The position numbers and the translations under genes were made by a program. DNA of 13,338 bases from Clostridia bacterium (GTDB lineage: Bacteria > Bacillota_A > Clostridia > Christensenellales > Aristaeellaceae): assembly GCA_017938785.1 (NCBI GenBank), contig JAGBAU010000151.1, positions 1-13,338 on the forward strand, in the 5' to 3' direction. The notes under the pieces are model-generated. The model had not been told where the DNA came from. It did not search any database and worked only from the letters and a program-made list of their open reading frames with translations. This document shows, piece after piece, positions 6,115-12,736 of the stretch (position 1 is the first letter of the stretch; every line of letters starts with the position of its first letter).

Positions 6115-7201
6115 AGAGATTTTCAAGCAGTGTATTGAGTATATTTTCTGCGCTGGGTGGGCAGCCCTGCACATGCACCGATGCACCGGTGCAGCACCTT
6201 CCTATGCCGATGCCCTCCAGGGCCTTTCCGGCGAGGCCCTGGCCGATGTATACGGGCTTATCGCAGCGCAGGCCATGATTGTCCTCCAGGCGATAGAGGG
6301 CGTGCACCAGGTTTCCATAGCAGGCGGAACAGGCGCTGTTCTGCTTTACGCAGCAGGTCAGCCGGGAAACCAGGCCGCTGGGAGCAGGATAGGCGGGCGC
6401 GCTGGCAGGATCGTTGACGTATACAATATCCTGCTCGTTGATTTCTGTGCTGCCCACGTTCCAGTCCTCGGCATAGCCGATGTAATCCACATCCCGGGGG
6501 TCGATGCCCAGCAGGCTGCAGCCGTAGGCGTCGATCTGAACGGGATCATGCCCCAGCAGCATGCGGTTGGTCTGGATGGGCGTGCCGCCTTCTTCGAAGT
6601 TCAGGTCGCCGCAGATGCTGTCCACGATGAATAGGTCGGGCTTGAATACCGTTGCCAGGGCGGCGATGGGCCTGTGCAGGCCCATGGTATGGAAGTGGCG
6701 CTTTTCGCTGTCCGGGATGCAGCCCTTCGAATTCTTCAGCGCGCAGGTCATCAGGGTCTGGCAATGGCCCTTGAGCACCGGCAGGCTGATCACATAGTCC
6801 GCGTCCATGGGGCGGCAGCAGATTTTCATCGGACCCACCGGCGTGGATACGCTGCGGGTCTGGTCCTTTTTCAGGTCATACAGTTTCACACCGTACTTCT
6901 TCTCCAGCTCATGATAGCCGCACACGGAATAGGCCCGCGCGGTGCTGTCGCCCAGCCAGGAGCCTTCCATAATGGAGATGTTCGTATGGCCGTGCGCCTG
7001 GAGATACTGAATGATGCCCTCCACGATACCGGTGTGGGTGGTTGCACCATTCTCTGCCGGAGCGGCAACCACCAGGTTGGGCTTCAGGGCAATGGACGCT
7101 CCCTGGGGGATTTCGGCTGCGATGTTGGCAGCGGTGAGCAGGTCAATGGTCATTTCGCGGGCGCGGTTTCCGTAGGCGATGTACAGCTTTCTCGGATGCA
7201 T
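6113..7201 (-). CDS. DUF362 family protein, probable iron-sulfur protein
   Basis: 362 residues. The N-terminal two thirds show the DUF362 pattern: KPNLV (40-44), a THTGIVEGIIQYL segment (55-67), DADYVISLPVLKGH (133-146), ALKNSKGC (154-161), and LLGHDPVQIDAYG (215-227). Function of the family is not settled; many members carry a ferredoxin-like domain. Here there is no classical CxxCxxCxxxC ferredoxin motif. Instead the C-terminus is cysteine-rich: CC at 283-284, CSAC at 291-294, C313, CC at 336-337 and GCPP at 346-349, which could hold one Fe-S cluster (inference). No signal peptide or membrane segment, so probably cytoplasmic. The start at 7201 follows AAAGGAG by six bases. It lies 55 bases after the GntR gene, with a terminator in between and no promoter of its own that I could find, so expression probably depends on read-through from gntR. 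Confidence 0.85.
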   Translation of the reverse strand: MHPRKLYIAYGNRAREMTIDLLTAANIAAEIPQGASIALKPNLVVAAPAENGATTHTGIVEGIIQYLQAHGHTNISIMEGSWLGDSTARAYSVCGYHELEKKYGVKLYDLKKDQTRSVSTPVGPMKICCRPMDADYVISLPVLKGHCQTLMTCALKNSKGCIPDSEKRHFHTMGLHRPIAALATVFKPDLFIVDSICGDLNFEEGGTPIQTNRMLLGHDPVQIDAYGCSLLGIDPRDVDYIGYAEDWNVGSTEINEQDIVYVNDPASAPAYPAPSGLVSRLTCCVKQNSACSACYGNLVHALYRLEDNHGLRCDKPVYIGQGLAGKALEGIGIGRCCTGASVHVQGCPPSAENILNTLLENL

Positions 7202-7226
7202 GGTGTGCTCCTTTCAGGTTTCTATG

Positions 7227-7249
7227 AAAAAAGCCCTGCAAAACAGGGC
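7227..7249 (-). terminator. Terminator or attenuator after the GntR gene
   Basis: On the minus strand GCCCTG (7244-7249 complement), loop TTTTG, CAGGGC form a 6-bp GC-rich stem followed by six T residues (7232-7227). It is only 25 bases before the DUF362 start codon, leaving room for the ribosome site but no promoter. Confidence 0.8.
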
Positions 7250-7256
7250 GAATGTA

Positions 7257-7952
7257 TTATTCGATGATTTCCTCATGGCCGGGCTGGGCCAGGAAGGAGG
7301 TGCGCAGGTGCCGGCATACGGTTTCACGGACCCGGTCAAGATCGCCGCTCTTCAGGGCTTCAATGATCTGGGCATGCTCGGTGAGGGTGCTCAGATGGCG
7401 GTCCATCACCTTGTCGTATTCCTGGGTGATGACGGCTTCATCCATCATGTGATGGGGCATGAAGAAGTGCATGAAGGTATCCAACTGCTTCATGAAGGAA
7501 GGCAGGTTCAGGTAATACAGCGGGGCCTTGTGGAAATCCAGATCGTTGAACCAGAACTGGTTCAGGCTGTAGGCATCCATGTTTTCCAGGAGACTGCGCT
7601 GGCGGTTCAGGGCGTCCTCCATGGCTGCGATAGCGGCGCGGCTCTTTTCATTGGGATAATTCCGGGCCACGGCTTCGGCGCAGTACAGCTCAATCATCCT
7701 GCGCACATGATAACCCTCGGTGATGTCCTGGGCGGTGGGCTTGTGCAGCACAAAACCGCGGCTGGGCAGGATATCGATGTAGCGTTCCTGGGCCAGACGG
7801 TTCAGGGCGTCGCGCATGGGCGTACGTGAGATGGACAGGTTTGCGGCGAGCTTGGTTTCGCTGTAGATGGTGTTGAATTCCAATTCGCGGTTATAAATCA
7901 GCTCGCGCAGGTGATCATATGCGATTGCGTTCAGGGACTTATATTCCGACAT
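7257..7952 (-). CDS. GntR-family transcriptional regulator, FCD (FadR) subfamily
   Basis: 231 residues. The winged helix-turn-helix occupies about residues 5-72, with the typical SETKLAANLSISRTPMRDAL (31-50) and the wing ending in SRGFVLHKP (64-72). The C-terminal all-helical FCD effector domain starts near 75. Its metal/ligand site residues are recognisable as D137 and H141 (FNDLDFHKA), H193 (TEHAQIIEAL) and H215 (CRHL). FCD regulators usually sense carboxylic acids or sugar acids, often through a bound metal; the effector here is unknown. The start at 7952 (MSEYKS) follows AAAGG by 9 bases; the open frame extends upstream into the promoter and is not coding. It has its own promoter with an overlapping dyad, suggesting autoregulation, and is followed by a terminator and the DUF362 gene, a likely target. 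Confidence 0.92.
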   Translation of the reverse strand: MSEYKSLNAIAYDHLRELIYNRELEFNTIYSETKLAANLSISRTPMRDALNRLAQERYIDILPSRGFVLHKPTAQDITEGYHVRRMIELYCAEAVARNYPNEKSRAAIAAMEDALNRQRSLLENMDAYSLNQFWFNDLDFHKAPLYYLNLPSFMKQLDTFMHFFMPHHMMDEAVITQEYDKVMDRHLSTLTEHAQIIEALKSGDLDRVRETVCRHLRTSFLAQPGHEEIIE

Positions 7953-7969
7953 CAGAACCAACCTTTGCT

Positions 7970-7992
7970 TGTTATTTAGAGATATTATAACA
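7970..7992. promoter_or_regulatory. Candidate autoregulatory operator of the GntR gene
   Basis: TGTTAT (7970-7975) and ATAACA (7987-7992) form a perfect 6-bp dyad with an 11-base centre. The right half covers the -10 box (7984-7989), the position expected for a repressor site. Binding by the adjacent GntR protein is inference. Confidence 0.45.
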
Positions 7993-8012
7993 TTGCACAG
8001 TGCTTTTTTCAA
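7984..8012 (-). promoter_or_regulatory. Predicted sigma-A promoter of the GntR gene
   Basis: TTGAAA (8007-8012) and a perfect TATAAT (7984-7989) on the minus strand are 17 bases apart. The promoter starts right after the terminator hairpin of the ZIP gene. Confidence 0.78.
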
Positions 8013-8015
8013 GAG

Positions 8016-8046
8016 AAACGCGCCTTCATGCATTGAAGGCGCGTTT
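8016..8046 (-). terminator. Terminator hairpin of the ZIP gene
   Basis: Arms 8034-8046 and 8016-8028 give a perfect 13-bp stem (core ACGCGCCTTCA / TGAAGGCGCGT) with a 5-base loop ATGCA. The T-run on the minus strand is short (TTTCTCTT), so efficiency may be modest. It begins 12 bases after the stop codon. Confidence 0.75.
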
Positions 8047-8058
8047 TCCGCTTTGTTT

Positions 8059-8811
8059 TTAGCCCAGCAGCACATCGGAGATCAGCATCACGCAAAAGCC
8101 CACCAGCAGCGCATAGGTTGCGCCGCGTTCACTGCCGTGGGCGTGGGTTTCGGGGATCATTTCGTCGCTGACCACATACAGCATGGTGCCGCCGGCAAAG
8201 GCCAGGGCAAAGGGCAGGATGGTCGAGGCGATGCTCACCGCAAAGTAGCCGATCAGGGTACCGATGACCTCCACAAGGCCGGTGATCAGGGCGCAGATGA
8301 GCGTCTTTTTCGGGGTGACGCCCGCGCTGAGCATGGGCCCGATGATGACCATGCCTTCGGGGATGTTTTGCAGGGCGATGCCGCCGGCGATCATCAGCGC
8401 CTGGCTGGTATTGCCGGAGCCGAAGCCCACGCCTGCCGCGATGCCTTCGGGCAGGTTGTGGATGGCGATGGCCAGCACAAACAGAAGCACCTTGCTCAGG
8501 TTCTGGTTGTGGTGGGACTCGATATCCGGGCCGATCATCTTGTGCAGGTGGGGCACGATTTTATCGATCAGGTTCAGGCAGAGTGCGCCCGCAAAAACAC
8601 CGGGAATGGTGATGAGCAGGCCGTACTTACCGCCGTATTCCAGGGAGGGCATGATCAGGCCGAGGATTGCGGCGGAGAGCATTACGCCCGCTGCAAAGGA
8701 CAGGATGATATCGGAAAAGCGGTGGGTCATCTTCTTGAAGAAAAAGCCCAGCAAGGAACCGATTATGGTGGCGCCGCCAACGCCCAGCGCCGTAAGTAAT
8801 ACCATACTCAT
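8059..8811 (-). CDS. ZIP family metal transporter (ZupT/GufA-like)
   Basis: 250 residues with about eight hydrophobic segments, the usual size for bacterial ZIP proteins, which carry Zn2+ and other divalent metals across the cytoplasmic membrane, usually inward. The two metal-site motifs are intact: HNLPEG at 118-123 (helix IV) and QNIPEG at 148-153 (helix V), with E181 in the next helix. A loop at 88-102 (HLH ... SHHN) and another at 217-225 (EMIPETHAH) add possible metal ligands. The start at 8811 follows GAGGAG by 8 bases. It lies downstream of the rubredoxin gene behind a strong terminator, and no good promoter is visible in the 35 bases between, so it may be expressed by read-through or from a weak site. 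A P1B metal efflux pump is encoded two genes upstream. Confidence 0.92.
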   Translation of the reverse strand: MSMVLLTALGVGGATIIGSLLGFFFKKMTHRFSDIILSFAAGVMLSAAILGLIMPSLEYGGKYGLLITIPGVFAGALCLNLIDKIVPHLHKMIGPDIESHHNQNLSKVLLFVLAIAIHNLPEGIAAGVGFGSGNTSQALMIAGGIALQNIPEGMVIIGPMLSAGVTPKKTLICALITGLVEVIGTLIGYFAVSIASTILPFALAFAGGTMLYVVSDEMIPETHAHGSERGATYALLVGFCVMLISDVLLG

Positions 8812-8846
8812 GCGTATTTCTCCTCAATTCTCTGAATCCTGTACTT

Positions 8847-8893
8847 AGAAAAATCCCACATTAAACCCTGACAGGCTCGGCTTAATGTGGGAT
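8847..8893 (-). terminator. Terminator of the rubredoxin gene
   Basis: ATCCCACATTAA (minus strand, 8893-8882) pairs perfectly over 12 bp with TTAATGTGGGAT (8864-8853) and runs into TTTTCT. The loop is 17 bases and can form a small inner helix (CCT/AGG). The large loop is unusual for a simple terminator, so a regulated leader of the ZIP gene is an alternative. Confidence 0.8.
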
Positions 8894-8915
8894 GAAAGTC
8901 TGGTTTCTGGGTTTG

Positions 8916-9071
8916 TTATTCTTCGCTGAAGTTATCCTTGCCTACGCTGCAGAGGGGGCATTCAAAATCCTCGGGAAGATCCGCAAACTTGGTGCCGGGG
9001 GCGATGCCCAGATCCGGAGCGCCCTGTTCCTCGTCATAAACCCAACCGCAAACATCGCATACATATTTCAT
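8916..9071 (-). CDS. Rubredoxin
   Basis: 51 residues, the standard rubredoxin size. One iron is bound by four cysteines in two knuckles: CDVCG (C5, C8) and CPLC (C38, C41). The conserved aromatic and acidic features are present (GWVYDEEQGAPDLGI, then GTKFADLPEDFECPLC). It is a small cytoplasmic one-electron carrier, used in anaerobes for oxidative stress defence with rubrerythrin or superoxide reductase, and other redox steps. The start at 9071 follows GGAGGT by 8 bases; the longer open frame upstream contains the promoter and is not coding. No redox partner gene is next to it. It sits between two metal transport genes but has its own promoter and terminator, so a functional link to them is not shown. 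Confidence 0.97.
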   Translation of the reverse strand: MKYVCDVCGWVYDEEQGAPDLGIAPGTKFADLPEDFECPLCSVGKDNFSEE

Positions 9072-9122
9072 AATCAGTAACCTCCAATATTTAATGGTGT
9101 CTGGAATTTTCTCTTGACATTT

Positions 9123-9150
9123 ATTATATACCCGGTTTTCCGAATTTAAA
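9123..9150 (-). promoter_or_regulatory. Predicted promoter of the rubredoxin gene
   Basis: A perfect TATAAT (9123-9128, minus strand) has a poor -35 region, the best being TTTAAA at 9145-9150 with a 16-base spacer. The leader would be about 45 nt. The weak -35 box may indicate an activator or low expression. Confidence 0.5.
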
Positions 9151-9222
9151 ACATCCACAATGAAAATTCCCATACCTTTTATTTTGGATACTTACCGCTC
9201 ATTTCCTGCCGGAGGCAGAAAT

Positions 9223-11526
9223 TTATTTTTTATACAGGGTGCGGATGGAATTGATGACGCAGATCATCGCCACGCCGGTGTCGGCAAACACCGCCAGCCA
9301 CATGTTGGCAAAGCCACACAGGGCCAGAATCATCACCGCAATCTTGACCACCAGGGCGAAGATCACGTTTTCGATGGCGATGCGGTTGGAACTGCGGGCG
9401 ATGTGGATGGCCTGGGGAACGGCAGTCAGATTGCCGGTCATGAACACGGCGTCGGCAGCTTCGATGGCTGCGTCCGCACCGCTGCCCATGGCTGCGCCCA
9501 CGTCCGCGCCTGCGAGTACGGGGGCGTCGTTGATGCCGTCGCCCACGAACATCACCGCGCCGTGCTGCGCGCGAATCTGGGCAAGCCTATCCAGCTTATC
9601 CTGGGGGAGCAGGCGTGCATGCACCTGGTGGATGCCGGTTTCATCAGCTACGGCTTTCGAACCGGCCTCGGAATCTCCGGTAAGCATGGCGGTATGCAGG
9701 CCCATAGCCTTCAGGCGCGCAACGGCGGATCCGGCGTCCGGCTTGATGGTATCGGAGATCATCAGCATACCTGCCAGCTTGCCGTTGACGGCGATGAACA
9801 CCTCGGCGCCTTCCTTGGGGAAGGAAATGCCTTCCATGTCCACATTGCGCAGCGCCATCAGCTTGCGGTTGCCGCAGAGTACGACGCCTTCGTCCAGCGC
9901 GGCCTCAATGCCGTGGCCGGCGATTTCCTTCAGGGAATGGGGCGCCTTGACGGCGATGCCCTTCTCCTGGGCGGCGGTGAGGATGGAGTGGGCGATGGGA
10001 TGGGTGGAGTACTGCTCGCAGCTGGCGCACAGATGGAGCAGGTCGTTTTCGCTGTACTTACCGGTGGGGATGATCTTCTGTAGACGGAAGTTGCCCAGGG
10101 TGATGGTGCCGGTCTTATCCATGACCACCGCGCCCAAGCGGCTCATGGCTTCGATGGCTGCGCCGCCCTTGAACAGGATGCCCTTGCGGGAACCTGCGCC
10201 GATGCCGGAGAAGAAGGCCAGCGGCACGCTGAGCACCAGCGCGCAGGGACAGCTCATGACCAGGAAGGTAAGGGCGGTATACACCCAGTAATTCCAGTTG
10301 CCGGTGAACAGCGAAGGGATGATGGCCGTCGCCAGGGCAATCGCCACCACGCAGGGGGTGTAGATGCGGGCGAAGCGGGTGATGAAGCGGTCGATCTTCG
10401 GTTTGCTGGCCGCTGCATTTTCCACGGAGTTCAGGATGCGGGTGACCATGGATTCGGACAGCGGCTTCTCCACGCGCAGCTTCAGCTGGCCGGAGGTGTT
10501 CACGCAGCCGGAGGTGGCCAAATCGCCTGCGCGTACAGCTACAGGTACCGGCTCGCCGGTGATGGGCGAGGTATCCAGGCGGCTTTCGCCTTCAACGATC
10601 ATGCCGTCCAGCGGAATGCGGTCGCCGGGGCGAATGAGAAGAATATCACCGGGCTTTGCCTCTCCTGCGGGGAGCACCTGCACATCCTCACCGTGCAGTA
10701 GGTTTACCACTTCGGGACGCATATCCACGGCGTCCATGATCTGGCTGCGGCTCTTTTCCACGGCCTTGTGTTCGAAGTATTCGCCTATACGGTAGAACAG
10801 CATCACGCCCAAGGCCTCCGGGTATTCGCGGATGGCGAATGCGCCCAGGGTGGCGATGCTCATCAGGAAGTTTTCATCGAAAATGTGGCCGCGGCGGATG
10901 TTTCCGGCAGCCTCCATGAGGATGCGGCCGCCCAGAACCAGGTAGCCGACCACGAAGACAGCCAGGCTGATCCACTGGTTCGCGCCGCTGGCGTTCAGAA
11001 TGAGGCCAAGTACGAACAGTGCTGCGCCGATGATGATCTGCAGAAGGTCTGCCTTATCTTCATCTTTATTTTCGTGATGGGGTGCGGGAGAGGGATCCTT
11101 TTCGACTACCCGAACCTGGGATTCGATGGAGGTGCAGATCTCCTGGATTTTCGCAAGCAGCCCTTCATAATCCGTTGCGGCGATGCGCAGCTGCCGGGTT
11201 GCAAAGGCGATGGATGCGAAGCTCACGCCGGGCAGGACGCGAATCTTTTCCTCCATCTTTGCAGCGCAGTTGGCACAGCCAAGGTTTTCCAATATGTAGA
11301 CGCGCTTTGCATGGCCGTCATCGGCTTCGTGGGCATGCTCATGATGGTGCTCGTGATGATGTTCGTGATGGTGGCCGCAGGAGCAGCCATGTTTATGGTG
11401 ATGTTCCTGTTCGTGGTGATGACCGCAGGAGCAGGCGTGCTCGTGATGATGCTCGTGTCCATGGTCGTGGCCGCAGGAACAGCCGTGTTCATACATATGT
11501 TTGTTTTCCGAAGCGCGGTTATCCAT
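9223..11526 (-). CDS. P1B-type heavy-metal ATPase (Zn/Cd/Co efflux type) with His/Cys-rich N-terminus
   Basis: 767 residues. It exports divalent metal from the cytoplasm using ATP. Order: a His/Cys-rich tail (14-66) with three CSCGH units, a heavy-metal-associated domain with GCANC (83-87), membrane helices from about 160, the actuator loop with TGE (323-325), the transmembrane metal site CPC (426-428), the phosphorylation site DKTGT (470-474), the HP dipeptide (509-510), TGDS (616-619), GDGIND (662-667), and the last helices with K728 and D749. CPC together with that Lys and Asp is the P1B-2 (ZntA/CadA, Zn2+/Cd2+/Pb2+) signature rather than the copper one. The start at 11526 follows AGGAGG by 7 bases; an upstream ATG at 11544 lies in the operator and has no ribosome site. 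Promoter and ArsR/SmtB-like operator lie directly upstream. Confidence 0.96.
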   Translation of the reverse strand: MDNRASENKHMYEHGCSCGHDHGHEHHHEHACSCGHHHEQEHHHKHGCSCGHHHEHHHEHHHEHAHEADDGHAKRVYILENLGCANCAAKMEEKIRVLPGVSFASIAFATRQLRIAATDYEGLLAKIQEICTSIESQVRVVEKDPSPAPHHENKDEDKADLLQIIIGAALFVLGLILNASGANQWISLAVFVVGYLVLGGRILMEAAGNIRRGHIFDENFLMSIATLGAFAIREYPEALGVMLFYRIGEYFEHKAVEKSRSQIMDAVDMRPEVVNLLHGEDVQVLPAGEAKPGDILLIRPGDRIPLDGMIVEGESRLDTSPITGEPVPVAVRAGDLATSGCVNTSGQLKLRVEKPLSESMVTRILNSVENAAASKPKIDRFITRFARIYTPCVVAIALATAIIPSLFTGNWNYWVYTALTFLVMSCPCALVLSVPLAFFSGIGAGSRKGILFKGGAAIEAMSRLGAVVMDKTGTITLGNFRLQKIIPTGKYSENDLLHLCASCEQYSTHPIAHSILTAAQEKGIAVKAPHSLKEIAGHGIEAALDEGVVLCGNRKLMALRNVDMEGISFPKEGAEVFIAVNGKLAGMLMISDTIKPDAGSAVARLKAMGLHTAMLTGDSEAGSKAVADETGIHQVHARLLPQDKLDRLAQIRAQHGAVMFVGDGINDAPVLAGADVGAAMGSGADAAIEAADAVFMTGNLTAVPQAIHIARSSNRIAIENVIFALVVKIAVMILALCGFANMWLAVFADTGVAMICVINSIRTLYKK
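11329..11487 (-). repeat. Coding repeat: three CSCGH-His units in the ATPase N-terminus
   Basis: Residues 14-66 consist of three imperfect units of about 16-20 residues, each CSCGH followed by runs of His and Glu (CSCG at 16-19, 32-35 and 48-51). 26 of the 53 residues are His. The DNA repeats are imperfect, with synonymous differences between units, which suggests an old expansion kept by selection. Likely a metal-binding or buffering arm. Confidence 0.85.
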
Positions 11527-11539
11527 AACACATCCTCCT

Positions 11540-11565
11540 AACATATGAACGATTGTTCATATGTT
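11540..11565. promoter_or_regulatory. ArsR/SmtB-type operator of the metal ATPase
   Basis: AACATATGAAC-N4-GTTCATATGTT is a perfect 11-bp dyad. It contains the ATATGAAC/GTTCATAT halves known from metal-sensing ArsR/SmtB repressors (SmtB, CzrA, CadC, NmtR type). It lies directly downstream of the -10 box and over the expected transcription start, ending at the ribosome site, ideal for repression released by Zn, Cd or Co. No ArsR-family gene is in the window. Confidence 0.85.
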
Positions 11566-11566
11566 T

Positions 11567-11595
11567 ATTAAAACACTTATTGCGGCGTTTGTCAA
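11567..11595 (-). promoter_or_regulatory. Predicted sigma-A promoter of the metal ATPase
   Basis: A perfect TTGACA (11590-11595) and TTTAAT (11567-11572) on the minus strand are 17 bases apart. The operator starts 2 bases after the -10 box. The implied leader is only about 35 nt. Confidence 0.8.
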
Positions 11596-11613
11596 TGGGT
11601 TTTCAGAAAAAAC

Positions 11614-11628
11614 CAATAGAATCTATTG
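11614..11628. promoter_or_regulatory. 15-bp palindrome in the divergent intergenic region
   Basis: CAATAGA-A-TCTATTG is perfect and centred about 50 bases upstream of the ABC operon -35 box and about 25 bases upstream of the ATPase -35 box. It could be an activator site for either. No known regulator was matched. Confidence 0.35.
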
Positions 11629-11674
11629 CGCAGGTTAAAAGTCTGTACAGCGTGCAAATTCTTTCTCCAATCCC

Positions 11675-11703
11675 TTGACAAATCAGGTGTTATAGTGTAT
11701 TAT
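11675..11703 (+). promoter_or_regulatory. Predicted sigma-A promoter of the ABC transporter operon
   Basis: A perfect TTGACA (11675-11680) and TATTAT (11698-11703) are 17 bases apart. The leader is about 45 nt and too short for a riboswitch; in particular no thiamine-pyrophosphate element was seen. Confidence 0.8.
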
Positions 11704-11754
11704 CAATTCATCACTTTAGCACGATAAAACATTAAAACAAGGGAGAACAAAATC

Positions 11755-12717
11755 ATGAAGAAAATCCTCTCTATGCTGGTTGCTATGATCCTGATGACCG
11801 CCATGATCTGCGGCGCCTCCGCTGAAATGATCAAGGACGGCGAATTCACCATCTCCTTCTGCACCTGGATCGGCTATGCGCCCCTCTATATTGCAGAGGC
11901 AAACGGTTACTTCGAAAACTATGGAATCAACCCCACCCTCACCATTAACGAGGATGAATCCACCTATGCTGCGGCCATGTTCTCCAAGAGCATCTACGGC
12001 CTGGGCCAGGTGCTCGACCGTGAAATCATCAGCTACGCTTCCGGCACTCCGGAAACCGTGCTGCTGGCTATGGATGAATCCACCGGCGGCGACGGCATCG
12101 TCGCTTCTGCAGAGATCCAGTCCATCGAAGACCTGAAGGGCAAGAGGGTCGGCCTGGACACTTCCTCCACCGCTTACTTCTTCTTCCTGACCGTGCTGGA
12201 CAGCGTGGGCATGACCAAGGACGATGTGACCATCGTGGACATGGACTCCGACTTCACCGGTCCCTCCTTCATTGCAGGTGAAATTGACGCAGCCGTCACC
12301 TGGGAGCCCTTCCTCTCCACTGCCGGCGAGCGTGAAGGCGGACACCTGCTGCTCTCCTCCGCGGACTTCCCGGGCACCATCGTGGACGTTCTGACCGTGC
12401 GCACCGACCTGTCCGAAGAAGCCAAGCAGGCCCTGGCCAACGCCTGGTACGACGCCATCGACTTCCTCGAGGCCAATCCTGAAGAGGGTGCAAAGATCAT
12501 GTCCGAAGGCCTGGGGCTGAGCATGGAGGACACCCTGGGCGAGCTTTCCGGCGTAACCTTCTTCGGCCGCGAGGAGAACGCACAGTTCATCGACAAGAAT
12601 AACGAAAAGAACATCTATGATGTCGCCGGCCGTGCAATGCGCTTCTGGCTGGAAGAGGGCATCATCGATGAGGAAATCGACCTGGACCAGTTCATCAATG
12701 CAGCTACCTTTGGCTGA
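11755..12717 (+). CDS. ABC transporter substrate-binding protein, NMT1/SsuA/TauA-like
   Basis: 320 residues. Captures a solute outside the membrane and delivers it to the permease encoded next. The N-terminus is an export signal (MKK, then a hydrophobic stretch to about residue 19, with a possible signal peptidase I site after GASA at 20-23). C19 lies in AMIC, a poor lipobox, so lipid anchoring is uncertain although usual for Gram-positives. WIGYAPLYIAEANGYF (38-53) is the typical start of nitrate/sulfonate/taurine/thiamine-precursor binding proteins, followed by IEDLKGKRVGL and AAVTWEPF. The substrate is not clear; the nearest resemblance by eye is to the group with WIGYAPLYIA found with nitrate/taurine and urea-carboxylase-linked systems. 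The start follows AAGGGAG. The protein is strongly acidic at its C-terminus. It is separated from the permease by 19 bases, so one operon. Confidence 0.9.
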   Translation: MKKILSMLVAMILMTAMICGASAEMIKDGEFTISFCTWIGYAPLYIAEANGYFENYGINPTLTINEDESTYAAAMFSKSIYGLGQVLDREIISYASGTPETVLLAMDESTGGDGIVASAEIQSIEDLKGKRVGLDTSSTAYFFFLTVLDSVGMTKDDVTIVDMDSDFTGPSFIAGEIDAAVTWEPFLSTAGEREGGHLLLSSADFPGTIVDVLTVRTDLSEEAKQALANAWYDAIDFLEANPEEGAKIMSEGLGLSMEDTLGELSGVTFFGREENAQFIDKNNEKNIYDVAGRAMRFWLEEGIIDEEIDLDQFINAATFG

Positions 12718-12736
12718 AACCTGAAAGGACAATAAC

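Noticed and set aside
9114..9119. Perfect TTGACA on the plus strand near the rubredoxin promoter
   Set aside because: No -10 hexamer at 16-18 bases and no plus-strand gene downstream.
9202..9230. Hairpin TTTC-c-TGCC/GGCA-GAAA just after the ATPase stop codon
   Set aside because: The T-rich tail is on the plus strand side, where no gene needs it; on the ATPase strand no U-run follows. Kept out as a terminator because the polarity is wrong.
11704..11754. Possible thiamine riboswitch before the NMT1-like binding protein
   Set aside because: The leader is about 45 nt and lacks the CUGAGA core.
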